Numbered from the stretch's first letter, positions 48,043 through 58,234 are shown. The stretch: DNA of 64,000 nt from Actinomycetes bacterium (GCA_021818265.1 JAKAEP010000003.1:50335-114334), one strand, 5' to 3'. Numbers and translations are program-made. Notes: generated by a model from the sequence alone, not told the origin.

Positions 48043-48701
48043 GCCTCGACCTGCGGGTCCTGCCTGACCCCGAGGCCCTCGCCGAGGTGGCGGCCGACTG
48101 GCTGCGCGGGGCCATCGACGCCCGCCGGGCCGAACGCACCCCGGTCTCGCTCGCGCTCTCGGGCGGCACCACCCCCTGGGCGATGGTCGCCCACCTGCGC
48201 GACGTCGTCCCCTGGGGCGAGGTCGAGGTCTTCCAGGTGGACGAGCGCGTCGTGCCGGTGACGAGCGAGCTGCGCAACTGGCGCCACCTCGAGGCCGGCC
48301 TCGGGGGCTCGGGCGCGCGGCTCGTCCCGATGCCCGTCGACGACGCCGACCTCGAGGCCGGCGCCCACCGCTACGCCGAGGCGCTGCCCGAGCGGCTCGA
48401 CGTCGTGCACCTCGGGCTCGGCGCCGACGGCCACTGCGCCTCGCTGGTCCCCGACGACCCGGTCCTCGCGGTCGCCGACCGCGCCGTCGCCCTGACGGCC
48501 CACCCCTACCAGGGGCACCGGCGCATGACGCTGACCTACCCGACCTTGAACGCCGCGCGCCGGGTCCTCTGGCTCGTGAGCGGCAAGGACAAGCGCGAGG
48601 CGCTGGCGCGCCTCCTCGAGGGCGACCGCTCGATCCCCGCCGGGCGCGTCGCCGCCGAGTCGCAGGTGGTCTTCTGCGACGCGGCCGCCCGCGGGGATTA
48701 A
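48039..48701 (+). CDS. pgl: 6-Phosphogluconolactonase
   Basis: LALSGGTTPWAMVAHL, VEVFQVDERVVP, LGLGADGHCASLVPDD; between gnd and zwf. Confidence 0.92.
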   Translation: MSLDLRVLPDPEALAEVAADWLRGAIDARRAERTPVSLALSGGTTPWAMVAHLRDVVPWGEVEVFQVDERVVPVTSELRNWRHLEAGLGGSGARLVPMPVDDADLEAGAHRYAEALPERLDVVHLGLGADGHCASLVPDDPVLAVADRAVALTAHPYQGHRRMTLTYPTLNAARRVLWLVSGKDKREALARLLEGDRSIPAGRVAAESQVVFCDAAARGD

Positions 48702-48710
48702 GGAGAGCCC

Positions 48711-50141
48711 ATGCCCAGCGCCCGCCCCCGGCCCGAGGACCACGTCATCGTCATCTTCGGGATCACGGGCGACCTCGCCCGCCGCAAGATCATCCCCGGC
48801 CTCTACCACCTGGCCGCGGCGGGACTGCTGCCCGCGAACTACCGAATCGTCGGCTGCGCGCGGCCCTCGTCGAAGATGAGCGACGACGAGCTGCGCGCCT
48901 ACGCCTACGACGCGACCTGCCAGTTCGCCACCGAGAAGCCTGACGAGGAGGGCTGGGCCGCCTTCGCCGGGAACCTGCTCGCCGCGATCGACCCCGACGA
49001 CGGCCCCGACGGGCTCTCCCAGGTCATGGCGCGCGCCGAGGCCGCGATCGGCGGCGAGCCCCGCCGCCTGTTCCACCTGGCCATCCCGCCCGACGCCATG
49101 CGCCAGGTGATCGAGCTGCTCGGCCAGAAGGGCCTCAACGAGCGGGGCCGGATCATCTGCGAGAAGCCCTTCGGCACCGACCTCGCCTCGGCCCGCGAGC
49201 TCAACCAGGAGATCACCCGCCACTTCGACGAGAGCCAGGTCTTTCGCATCGACCACTTCCTCGGCAAGGAGTCGATCGACAACATCCTGGCGCTGCGCTT
49301 CGCCAACGAGCTCTTCGAGCCCCTCTGGCGGCGCAACCACGTCCGCTACGTCCAGATCGATGTCCCCGAGACCCTCTCGATCGAGGGCCGGGGCGCCTTC
49401 TACGAGGAGACCGGCGCCTTCAAGGACATGGTCGTCACCCACCTCTTCGAGGTGCTCGGCCAGCTCGCCATGGAGCAGCCCACCTCGCTCACCGCGAAGC
49501 CCCTACGCGACGAGGTCTCCAAGGTCTTCGAGACGATGCGCCCGCTCGACCCCCGCGAGGTCGTGCGCGGCCAGTACGAGGGGTACCGCGACGAGGAGGG
49601 CGTGGCCAAGGACTCGACGACCGAGACCTTCATCGCGCTGCGGGCCTGGGTCGACAACGCCCGCTGGATGGGGGTGCCCTTCTACCTGCGCACCGGCAAG
49701 CGCATGGCCCAGAGCCGCCAGATCATCACCCTCGGCCTGCGCGAGCCGGTCATGGAGATATTCCCCGAGCTCAAGGCCAACCCCAACCGGGACTCCAACA
49801 AGCTGATCATCGACTTCAAGGACCCCGGCTCGATCCACGCCGAGTTCCTCGCGAAGCAGCCCGGGCCCGAGATGGTGCTCGGCACGGCCCGGATGCACTT
49901 CCACTACCGCGAGAGCTTCCAGATCTCGAACAACCTCGAGGCCTACGAGCGGCTCCTGCTCGAGGTCATGCTCGGCAACCAGGCCCTCTTCACCCGCAGC
50001 GACGGCATCGAACGGCTGTGGGAGGTCTCCGCGCCGGTGCTCGAGAACCCGCCGCCCATCGAGTTCTACCCCCAGGGCACCTGGGGCCCGTACTCGATCG
50101 AGCGGGTCATCGCCCCGCACCGCTGGACCCTGCCCCAGTGA
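48711..50141 (+). CDS. zwf: Glucose-6-phosphate 1-dehydrogenase
   Basis: IFGITGDLARRKIIPGLYHL, EKPFGTDLASARELN, FRIDHFLGKESIDNILALRFAN, FYLRTGKRM. Confidence 0.97.
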   Translation: MPSARPRPEDHVIVIFGITGDLARRKIIPGLYHLAAAGLLPANYRIVGCARPSSKMSDDELRAYAYDATCQFATEKPDEEGWAAFAGNLLAAIDPDDGPDGLSQVMARAEAAIGGEPRRLFHLAIPPDAMRQVIELLGQKGLNERGRIICEKPFGTDLASARELNQEITRHFDESQVFRIDHFLGKESIDNILALRFANELFEPLWRRNHVRYVQIDVPETLSIEGRGAFYEETGAFKDMVVTHLFEVLGQLAMEQPTSLTAKPLRDEVSKVFETMRPLDPREVVRGQYEGYRDEEGVAKDSTTETFIALRAWVDNARWMGVPFYLRTGKRMAQSRQIITLGLREPVMEIFPELKANPNRDSNKLIIDFKDPGSIHAEFLAKQPGPEMVLGTARMHFHYRESFQISNNLEAYERLLLEVMLGNQALFTRSDGIERLWEVSAPVLENPPPIEFYPQGTWGPYSIERVIAPHRWTLPQ

Positions 50142-50944
50142 GCGTCCGGCTGGTCCTCTCCGACGTCGACGGGACACTCCTCACCTCGGACAAGACCCTC
50201 GCCCCGAGCACCCTCGAGGCGGTCGCCCGCCTCGAGGCCGCGGGGGTCGCCTTCGCCCTCACGAGCAGCCGGCCGCCCCGGGGGCTCGCCGCGCTCGTCG
50301 ACCCCCTGAGGCTGCGCCTACCGCTCGGTGCCTTCAACGGCGGGATGATGGTCACCCCCGACCTCGCCGTCGAGTTCGAGGCCGCTATCGAGGACCGCCA
50401 CGTCGGCCCGATCGTCGAGGACCTGCTCGCCCGGGGGCTATCGGTCTGGGTCTACCAGGGGTCGAGGGACTGGTACGTGCTCGACCGCGAGGGCCCCCAC
50501 GTCGAGCGCGAGGTGCACGCCGTCGGCTTCGAGCCCGTCGTCCTCGACTCCTTCGAGGGGCTGCGCGGCGACGTCGTCAAGGTCGTGGGCGTCTCGGACG
50601 ACCCGGAGCGCGTCGCGGGGGCCGAGGCGTCCGTGCGCGAGCGCGTGGGCGAGTCGGTCTCGGCGACGCGCTCGCAGGCCTACTACCTCGACGTCACCGA
50701 CTCGCGCGCCCACAAGGGCGCCGTCGTGCGCTACCTCTCGGACCACCTGGGCGTCCCCGTCACCGACATCGCGACCGTCGGCGACGGCGGGAACGACGTG
50801 GACATGTTCGCCGTCTCGGGCGTGAGCGTCGCCATGGGCAACGCCACCGACGAGGTGCGGAGCGCCGCGACGCACGTCACCACCTCCCACGACGACGACG
50901 GCTTCGCCGGGGCGATCGAGACGATCCTCGCCCTCCGGGGCTGA
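50138..50944 (+). CDS. Cof-type HAD-superfamily hydrolase
   Basis: LVLSDVDGTLLTSDKTL, TSSRPPRGLAAL, IATVGDGGNDVDMFAVSGVSVAMGNATDEVR. Confidence 0.92.
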   Translation: MSVRLVLSDVDGTLLTSDKTLAPSTLEAVARLEAAGVAFALTSSRPPRGLAALVDPLRLRLPLGAFNGGMMVTPDLAVEFEAAIEDRHVGPIVEDLLARGLSVWVYQGSRDWYVLDREGPHVEREVHAVGFEPVVLDSFEGLRGDVVKVVGVSDDPERVAGAEASVRERVGESVSATRSQAYYLDVTDSRAHKGAVVRYLSDHLGVPVTDIATVGDGGNDVDMFAVSGVSVAMGNATDEVRSAATHVTTSHDDDGFAGAIETILALRG

Positions 50945-51070
50945 GCCCCCGGCCCCGGCCCGAACGGGTCAGACCTTCGGCCCTAGTGGGGCGCGTGGGG
51001 CCGCGAAAGGCTGGTCGGGGTGGGCGCCCCGCGACCGCGCACGGTGCCCGACACCCGGAGAGGTGGCGCG

Positions 51071-53515
51071 ATGACCGAGACGACCTACATCAGGACGTTC
51101 GACGAGATCGGCCGGGACGACGTGCCCCTGGTCGGCGGGAAGAACGCCTCTCTGGGCGAGATGTACCGCCACCTCGGCGCGCTCGGGGTGCGGGTGCCCA
51201 ACGGCTTCGCCGTCACCGCCCCGGGGTACCGGCACGTCCTCGACGAGGCCGGGGCCTGGCCCGAGCTGCACGCCCTCCTCGACGGCCTCGCCGGCGACGA
51301 CGTCGAGGCCCTGGCCCACGCCGGGCAGCGCGCGCGCCGGGTCGTCTACGACGCGGGCCTGCCCGAGGACCTGCGCGCCGCCATCCTCGAGGGGTACCGC
51401 GGCCTCCAGCGCCAGTACGGCGAGGGCGTCTCGCTCGCGGTGCGCAGCTCGGCGACGGCCGAGGACCTGCCCACCGCCAGCTTCGCCGGCCAGCACGAGA
51501 CCTTCCTCAACGTGCGCGGGGACGACGCGCTGCTCGACGCCTGCCGGCGCTGCTACGCGAGCCTCTTCACCGACCGCGCCATCCACTACCGGATCGACAA
51601 CGGCTTCGACCACTTCGCGGTCCTGCTCTCGGTCGGGGTGATGAAGATGGTGCGCTCGGACCTCGCCGCGTCGGGCGTCGCGTTCTCCCTCGACACCGAG
51701 TCGGGCTTCACCGACGTCGTGCTCGTGACCGGCTCCTACGGGCTCGGCGAGAACGTGGTGCAGGGCGTCGTCGACCCCGACGAGTTCTACGTCCACAAGC
51801 CCACGTACCGCGCCGGCCGGCGCGCCGTGCTGCGACGCTCGCTCGGCGGCAAGTCCACGACCATGGTCCTCGCGCCCGGCGGGTCGACGCGCACGACCCG
51901 CAACGTCCCCACCCCCGAGCCGGACCGGCGCCGCTACTGCCTCACCGACCCCGAGGTCCTCGAGCTCGCCGGCTGCACCCTCGCCGTCGAGGACCACTAC
52001 GGGCTGGCCGTGGACGTGGAGTGGGCGAAGGACGGCGAGGACGGGCTCCTCTACCTCGTCCAGGCGCGGCCCGAGACGGTGGCCTCCCGGCGCGCCCCCA
52101 CCGCGGTGGAGAGCTACGTCCTCGACGGCCGGCCCGGCCCGGCGCTGTGCGCCGGGCGCGCGGTCGGCGAGCGTGTCGCCACCGGCACGGTCCGCCTGGT
52201 CACGGGGCCCGAGGACCTCGCGGCGTTCCGTCCGGGCGAGGTGCTGCTCGCCGGCTCGACCTCCCCCGACTGGGAGCCGGTCATGAGGACCGCGGCCGCC
52301 ATCGTCACCGACCGCGGCGGTCGGACCTGCCACGCGGCGATCGTCGCGCGCGAGCTCGGCATCCCCGCCGTCGTGGGCACCGGCACGGCGACCGCGGCCG
52401 TGGCCGCCGGGTCCAGCGTGACCGTCTCGTGCGCCGAGGGCGACACCGGCCACGTCTACGAGGGGGCCGTCTCCTACCACGTCGCGCGCCTCGACCTGGG
52501 CGACCTCCCCCGCCCCGCCACGGCCATCATGGTCAACCTCGGCAACCCGGACCTCGCCTTCAAGACCTCCTTCTTGCCCAACGACGGCGTGGGGCTCGCC
52601 CGTATGGAGTTCATCATCTCCGAGGCGATCAGGGCCCACCCCCTCGCCCTGGCGCACCCCGAGCGGGTCTCCGACCCCGCGGTGCGCTCCGCCGTCGAGC
52701 GGCTCTTCGCCGGCTACCCGGACGGCGAGGCCTTCTTCGTCGAGCGCCTCTCCGAGGGGATCGGGACGATCGCCGCCGCCTTCTGGCCGAAGCCCGTCGT
52801 GGTGCGCATGTCGGACTTCAAGACGAACGAGTACGCCAGCCTGCTCGGCGGGGCCGACTTCGAGCCCACCGAGGCCAACCCGATGCTCGGCTTCCGGGGG
52901 GCCTCGCGCTACGCGCACCCCGCCTACGCCGAGGGGTTCGCACTCGAGTGCCGGGCGATGGCCCGGGTGCGCGGGGAGATGGGCCTCACCAACGTCGTTC
53001 TGATGCTGCCGTTCGTGCGTCGGGTCGACGAGGCCGACCGGGTGCTCGCGCGCATGGCCGAACTCGGCCTGCGCCGGGGCGAGGACGGCCTCCAGGTCTA
53101 CGCCATGTGCGAGATCCCGAACAACGTCATCCTGATCGACCGGTTCGCCACCCGCTTCGACGGCTTCTCCATCGGGTCGAACGACCTCACCCAGCTGACC
53201 CTGGGCGTCGACCGCGACAGCGAGATCGTGGCCTTCGACTACGACGAGCGCGACGAGGGGGTGAAGGAGCTGATCCGCCTGGCCGTCGAGGGCTGCCGGC
53301 GCAACGGCATCCACTCGGGGCTCTGCGGCCAGGCGCCCTCGGACTACCCCGACATGGCCGCGTTCCTCGTCGAGACCGGCATCGAGTCGATCAGCCTCAA
53401 CCCCGACACGCTGGTCGCGACGACCCGGGCCGTGCTCGACCTCGAGGCGCGCCTCGGGCGCCACCGCCCGGACGACGTCGAGGACCGCGCCCCCGCCGGC
53501 GTCGCGACGCGCTAG
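51071..53515 (+). CDS. ppsA: Phosphoenolpyruvate synthase
   Basis: VGGKNASLGEMYRHL, VRSSATAEDLPTASFAGQHETFLNVRG, TDRGGRTCHAAIVARELGIPAVVG, MCEIPNNVI, GSNDLTQLTLGVDRDS, LCGQAPSDYPD. Confidence 0.96.
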   Translation: MTETTYIRTFDEIGRDDVPLVGGKNASLGEMYRHLGALGVRVPNGFAVTAPGYRHVLDEAGAWPELHALLDGLAGDDVEALAHAGQRARRVVYDAGLPEDLRAAILEGYRGLQRQYGEGVSLAVRSSATAEDLPTASFAGQHETFLNVRGDDALLDACRRCYASLFTDRAIHYRIDNGFDHFAVLLSVGVMKMVRSDLAASGVAFSLDTESGFTDVVLVTGSYGLGENVVQGVVDPDEFYVHKPTYRAGRRAVLRRSLGGKSTTMVLAPGGSTRTTRNVPTPEPDRRRYCLTDPEVLELAGCTLAVEDHYGLAVDVEWAKDGEDGLLYLVQARPETVASRRAPTAVESYVLDGRPGPALCAGRAVGERVATGTVRLVTGPEDLAAFRPGEVLLAGSTSPDWEPVMRTAAAIVTDRGGRTCHAAIVARELGIPAVVGTGTATAAVAAGSSVTVSCAEGDTGHVYEGAVSYHVARLDLGDLPRPATAIMVNLGNPDLAFKTSFLPNDGVGLARMEFIISEAIRAHPLALAHPERVSDPAVRSAVERLFAGYPDGEAFFVERLSEGIGTIAAAFWPKPVVVRMSDFKTNEYASLLGGADFEPTEANPMLGFRGASRYAHPAYAEGFALECRAMARVRGEMGLTNVVLMLPFVRRVDEADRVLARMAELGLRRGEDGLQVYAMCEIPNNVILIDRFATRFDGFSIGSNDLTQLTLGVDRDSEIVAFDYDERDEGVKELIRLAVEGCRRNGIHSGLCGQAPSDYPDMAAFLVETGIESISLNPDTLVATTRAVLDLEARLGRHRPDDVEDRAPAGVATR

Positions 53516-54567
53516 GGCGTGCCGGTCCCCGGTGGGCGGGGATCCCCGAGAGAAGTGACCGCGTAGTCGGCGGGGGCCGACCGGAGCAGCGCCTCGAGGG
53601 CGATCTCGTCGAGCAGGCCGGCCTGGGAGCCGAGACGGCGGACCACGCTCATGGCGTTCGCGGGGGCGCGCCGCAGCGCCTCGGCGAACGGGCGGCCCTG
53701 GACGAGGGACGCGACGAGCGTCGAGGCGAACGCGTCCCCCGCCCCAGTCCGATCGACGACCGGGCCCTCGTCGGGGAACATGGGGACGCGGTAGTGGTGC
53801 CCTCGGTCCGCGCCCGTGGCGCCGGCGCGCGCGTCGGTCACGACGACCCGCCGCGGCCCGAGCGCGGTGAAGGCGTCGAGGAGCTCCGCCGGACCCGCCG
53901 ACGCGTCGAGCCCGGTGAGGGCGAGGGCCTCCTCCCGGTTGCACACGACCAGCTCCGCCCGCCGATACAGGGCCGCGAGGCGCGCCGCCCCCTGCTCGAT
54001 CTGGAAGGTCCCCGGCTCGAAGGCCAGGCGCACCGTGGGGTGGGCCGCGAGCCACTCGGCGATCGCGTCCTCGTACCCCTCGGCGTGCTCGCTGACCGAG
54101 GTGAGGTACAGCCAGGCCGGGACGTGGTTCATGCCCTCGGGGGGCCAGTGGTAGTCGTAGGTCTCGTGGTGGACGAGGATCGTGCGCTCGCCCTCCAGCC
54201 ACAAGACGAAGTGCACGTTGGTCGGCCGGCCCGGGTCGAGCCTCACGAGGCTCACGTCGACGTGCTCAGAGCCCAGGTGGACGAGGACGTCGCGGCCCAG
54301 GCGATCGCCGCCGAGGTAGCTCGCGAGGCCCGCGCGCAGGCCCAGGCGCGAGAGCGCGACGGCGACGTTGGCCGCGTCGCCCCCGGCCTCGACGGTCTCG
54401 GAACGCTCGAACGGGACCTTCGCGCCGAAGGGCAGGACGAGGCGCCGGTCGGCCCCTTCACCGAGGAGGGTGACCTGGTCGGCGCGCAACGCGATGTAGA
54501 CGTCCGTCGCCACGTCGCCCACGCACAGCACGTCCGGGCGCGAGTCTCCGCCCACTCTCTCGGTCAC
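53512..54567 (-). CDS. PfkB family carbohydrate kinase
   Basis: VEAGGDAANVAVALSRLGL, LVVCNREEALALTG, VVDRTGAGDAFASTLVASLVQG; GTG start at 54567. Confidence 0.88.
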   Translation of the reverse strand: MTERVGGDSRPDVLCVGDVATDVYIALRADQVTLLGEGADRRLVLPFGAKVPFERSETVEAGGDAANVAVALSRLGLRAGLASYLGGDRLGRDVLVHLGSEHVDVSLVRLDPGRPTNVHFVLWLEGERTILVHHETYDYHWPPEGMNHVPAWLYLTSVSEHAEGYEDAIAEWLAAHPTVRLAFEPGTFQIEQGAARLAALYRRAELVVCNREEALALTGLDASAGPAELLDAFTALGPRRVVVTDARAGATGADRGHHYRVPMFPDEGPVVDRTGAGDAFASTLVASLVQGRPFAEALRRAPANAMSVVRRLGSQAGLLDEIALEALLRSAPADYAVTSLGDPRPPGTGTP

Positions 54568-54668
54568 CGTGCCCCGACTGTCGCACCGCCCGAGTCGGGC
54601 CCGCCACGGCCGTTGGTCCCTAGCCGCTCCGTGGCGCCCCGGCTCGCCGGTCCGCGCCTCGCCCCGGA

Positions 54669-54709
54669 CGCACCGAGCCGCCACCCCGGTGGGGTGGCGG
54701 CTCGGTGCG
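54669..54709 (-). terminator. Strong hairpin downstream of Ig-like repeat protein (19-bp stem, 3-nt loop)
   Basis: CGCACCGAGCCGCCACCCC-GGT-GGGGTGGCGGCTCGGTGCG, perfect inverted repeat just 3' of the stop at 54725. Confidence 0.8.
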
Positions 54710-54724
54710 CGTGCGGCCGGGCTA

Positions 54725-56941
54725 CTACCGACGCAGCATGAAGCGGAGCGCCGCGCGCTGGCCATTGGGCTCGATGATCACGAGCACGTGGATGCCGGCG
54801 CGATTGCGTGGGCTCGAGTTGATGATGATCGTGAGCAGCCGACCCGTGTTGCGGGCCACGAGGGCGGTAAAGCCGGCTGTGTTGCTGATCACCCGCGGCC
54901 GACCCCAGAACCCGACCCCCGAGACCCGGATGACCATGCGGTGGCCCATGTACACCGGACCGATGACGCGGTAGGCGCGCAGGAGCTGGGCGCCGATGGT
55001 GACGGTGGTCGCCGCCGAGGTCGCCTGAGCGTAGTTGCCGCTCGCGGCCTTGGTGGCCGTCACGATGCAGGTGCCCTGGGAGCTCGTCTTCAGCGCGCCG
55101 TTGACGATCACGCAGTTTTTCGCCGTGCCGTTCACGACCGTGAAGGTCACGGCGCCGGTGCCGGCGCCACCGGTGGTCGTGAGCTTGAGCGGCGTCTTGA
55201 AGAAGCCCTTGGTCGAGGTGACGACGAGCGTCGGCTGGGGCTGGCCCACCTGGACGCTGGCCTGGGCGGTCGTGAGCGGCCGCGACAGGTCGGTGGCGGT
55301 GAGCACGCACGTGCCCGGCGTGGTGATCGTCACCGCGCTGAACGTGGCCACGCCCGAGACGGCCGCGACCGTCGTGGTGCCCGTCAGGGTGCAGTTGGTC
55401 GAGGTGATCTGGATGTTGTCCGTCGAGCCCAGCGAGGTCGCCGTCACGTTGCCGTAGACGTCCTCGACCGAGACCTTGAACGTCGGCAGCGGGGCCGTCA
55501 GCGATCCGTAGGTCGTGGGCGGGGCCGTCGTGAAGGCGACGTGCGTTGGCGCACCTGCCGACACGAGGACCGCCGGACTCGTCGCCGCAGCAATTCCCGG
55601 ATAACTGTCAGTTGCGACCAAGGTGCACGATCCAGTGGTCTGGAAGACGACATTCGTGAATGTCGCAACACCCGCATTCAGCGCCACGACAGTCGTCCCA
55701 GCCAACTTGCAGGTGGAGGTCAACGTAATATTGCCCGTGCCAGAGTTAGTAGGTACACCGTTTGCCTGCTCAACGGAAACCGTGAAGGAGGTAAGGGCAA
55801 TACCTACCGTTCCTGTTGTGGGGAACGGCGCGGTGAAGCCAAGCTTGGTGGCGGTCGTTCCACTAACGGAGATCGAGCTACTCAGCGCAGGAGTAATTCC
55901 AGCACGTGAGTCCGTTGCCGTAATGGAACACGTCGTTGCAATAGTCCCCGAGAACGCCACCCCCGTGAATGTTGCCGTACCGCTGCTCCCCACAACCGAT
56001 GTAACCGGTGTGGTGGTGAAGGCGCAACCCGTTGACGGAGTCAGCGTGATGGTATCGCCCACACCGACACCGCCAACTTCGATGTTCCCCGCGGCGTCTT
56101 CCTGAGCAACGACAAACGACGACATGCCCACGTTGTAAGTTGCCGCTGCCGGCGGTTGGGTGGTAAATGCCAACTTAGTAAAGGTGCCGGGGACCGTCAC
56201 CGTGTTGCTGGTCACCTGAGGCGAGGCCAGGGCCGCATCCGTTGCCGTGATGGAGCACGACTGTGGGGCACTTGTCTGGGTGAAGCTCAGGCCCGTGAAC
56301 TGATAAGTGCCGTTCGCGAGAGCGTTAACCTTCGATCCACTAAGCGTGCAACTGGACGTGAGTGTGACGGAGTCGGTATTCGTGCCCACCACGTTGTTAT
56401 TCGCGTCTTCAGCCGCGACAGTGACACTGAACGTCCCCGCGATGGGCGAGGGGGGCTGCTGCGTGAATGCGAGATGTGTAGCAGTGCCGTACACCGCGAC
56501 ACCCGACTGCGAGACAGGACCGCTCACTGTCGCCGTGTCACCGGTGCCGGCGGTGTACGTCGCGGTGATGGTGTACGTGCCCGGGGTGGAAATCGAGAAG
56601 GCCGGAAACGTTGCCTGGCCGGCAGAGAAGGATACCGGTCCGGCCCCCGTCGCGGCCACGCTGGGAGTGGTCGAAAGGGACACTGTTCCATTCATCGTCG
56701 AGGATGTGTCAAGTGACGTTCCATTCATTAGATCCACGGTGATGCTCGTGGACCCACCGGCGGCGAAGGACGAAATGGGCGTGTGAAACGCCAACGTGTC
56801 GGTTGTGGTCGCTCCTGCCGGAATCGCTGTGACGAGCACGCCCGCCCCAATCCCCAGGACGGCCGTGGCGGCCGCGACGAGCGCCCGCAGCCTCGATCCC
56901 GTGGCGCGTGGTCTCGATCGATCGGCGGATTCTGTTCGCAT
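54725..56941 (-). CDS. Secreted/surface protein with tandem Ig-like repeats
   Basis: Signal peptide (LVAAATAVLGIGAGVLVTAIPAGA); four ~95-105 aa repeats of the T[HK]LxFTxxPP...CTLSG...CSITATD type; additional C-terminal Ig-like region. Confidence 0.8.
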   Translation of the reverse strand: MRTESADRSRPRATGSRLRALVAAATAVLGIGAGVLVTAIPAGATTTDTLAFHTPISSFAAGGSTSITVDLMNGTSLDTSSTMNGTVSLSTTPSVAATGAGPVSFSAGQATFPAFSISTPGTYTITATYTAGTGDTATVSGPVSQSGVAVYGTATHLAFTQQPPSPIAGTFSVTVAAEDANNNVVGTNTDSVTLTSSCTLSGSKVNALANGTYQFTGLSFTQTSAPQSCSITATDAALASPQVTSNTVTVPGTFTKLAFTTQPPAAATYNVGMSSFVVAQEDAAGNIEVGGVGVGDTITLTPSTGCAFTTTPVTSVVGSSGTATFTGVAFSGTIATTCSITATDSRAGITPALSSSISVSGTTATKLGFTAPFPTTGTVGIALTSFTVSVEQANGVPTNSGTGNITLTSTCKLAGTTVVALNAGVATFTNVVFQTTGSCTLVATDSYPGIAAATSPAVLVSAGAPTHVAFTTAPPTTYGSLTAPLPTFKVSVEDVYGNVTATSLGSTDNIQITSTNCTLTGTTTVAAVSGVATFSAVTITTPGTCVLTATDLSRPLTTAQASVQVGQPQPTLVVTSTKGFFKTPLKLTTTGGAGTGAVTFTVVNGTAKNCVIVNGALKTSSQGTCIVTATKAASGNYAQATSAATTVTIGAQLLRAYRVIGPVYMGHRMVIRVSGVGFWGRPRVISNTAGFTALVARNTGRLLTIIINSSPRNRAGIHVLVIIEPNGQRAALRFMLRR

Positions 56942-57085
56942 GGGGTCTCCTTGGTCGGCGGTCGGCCCGCCCGATGGGGCGCGCCTGCGCCTTCCAGTCT
57001 CCCACCCGTTCCTTAGAGAACCCTGGCAATCCCCTGGCGTTTTCCTTCCAATGCACCCGCTCTTCCATACAGGCATCAGGTGAAT

Positions 57086-58234
57086 TCAGCGGATCGACAC
57101 CGCGCGCCAGTTGTGACCTTGGTCACTCGACACCATGAGCCGCGGCGCCGCGACGGGGCTCGTCGAGCCCGTGCACGTGATCGCGCCGTGGCGAGAATCG
57201 GAGAAGGTCTCCGACGTGAAGTCCGCGCACGGCAACGGTCCGACGCGCACCGGGCGGAGCCCCGGAGCGCGCACGACGTAGAGCACGTGGCGGGGATAGC
57301 CGTAGTCGAGGTAGGCGGTCGAGGACGACGCGGCGGCGAAGAACCCGCCGCCGGTGCCTGAGAACTGCCCCTGGTGGACGGCCGACCAGGTGCGGCCCCC
57401 GTCGGCGCTGCGATAGAAGCTCACCTGCATCCCCGTCGGGCACGACGCCCACAGCACAAGGGGGCCCTCGGGACTCAACGAGCAGCCGGCGATGTTCGCG
57501 AGCGTCGGCCAGGCGACGCTGCGCGTCGTCCAGGTGCGACCGGCGTCGGGCGAGGTGCGCACCAGCGTCACCGACCCCTGGGAGGTCTGAACCACGACGA
57601 CGCGCGAACCGTACGCGGCGACCGACCCGAGCTGGGGGCCAGAGAGGGCAGCGGGTGGCCCGGCGGTCACCGCCGCCGGGACGCGCTCGCTCGTCCAGGC
57701 GCGCGCGGCACTCGCGTGCGCGAGGACGAAGTCGCGACAGCGTTCGAATCCCCTCGTCGTGCGACAGTGGGCGAGGACGACGTAGACCGCGCCTCCGCCC
57801 GCGGTGACGTCCAGGACGCTCTCACCGGGCCCGAAGGCGACGCGCTGCCACGAACGGGCCCCATCGCTCGTCGCGTAGACCTTCTGCGTCGTGCCGTTCT
57901 GGCCCACCAGGGCCACGCCGAGCCGGGCCGAGGCGAAGGCCAGGCGGCCGAGGTCGCCCGAGGGCGAGTCGCGCACCGGCGAGAGTGGGGGACGCGTCAC
58001 CCGGGTGATCCGCCCGGTCACCGGGTCGAGCCGGTCGAGCACGAGACAGCGGAGGCTCGCGCACCCCTCGGCGACGAGCACGTAGTCGGACCTCGTGCCC
58101 GCCCCCACGACGAGGACGGGGTAGTTCCCACCTCGCGTCGAGGCCGCCGCCACCGGCGCGACGAGGAGCGCCCCGAGGAGTCCCACGAGGGCCAGCCCAC
58201 GGCGTACACGCCGTCGCCCCAATCCCATCGACAT
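57086..58234 (-). CDS. Secreted BNR/Asp-box beta-propeller-like protein
   Basis: Signal peptide; four Asp-box-like motifs (TSDGARSWQ, SPDAGRTWT, SADGGRTWS, SSDQGHNWR). Confidence 0.72.
   Translation of the reverse strand: MSMGLGRRRVRRGLALVGLLGALLVAPVAAASTRGGNYPVLVVGAGTRSDYVLVAEGCASLRCLVLDRLDPVTGRITRVTRPPLSPVRDSPSGDLGRLAFASARLGVALVGQNGTTQKVYATSDGARSWQRVAFGPGESVLDVTAGGGAVYVVLAHCRTTRGFERCRDFVLAHASAARAWTSERVPAAVTAGPPAALSGPQLGSVAAYGSRVVVVQTSQGSVTLVRTSPDAGRTWTTRSVAWPTLANIAGCSLSPEGPLVLWASCPTGMQVSFYRSADGGRTWSAVHQGQFSGTGGGFFAAASSSTAYLDYGYPRHVLYVVRAPGLRPVRVGPLPCADFTSETFSDSRHGAITCTGSTSPVAAPRLMVSSDQGHNWRAVSIR

Noticed and set aside
50969-54741. Giant overlapping ORFs 50969..54202(-) and 50986..54741(+)
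   Set aside because: Shadows of ppsA and the PfkB kinase gene; no recognisable domains
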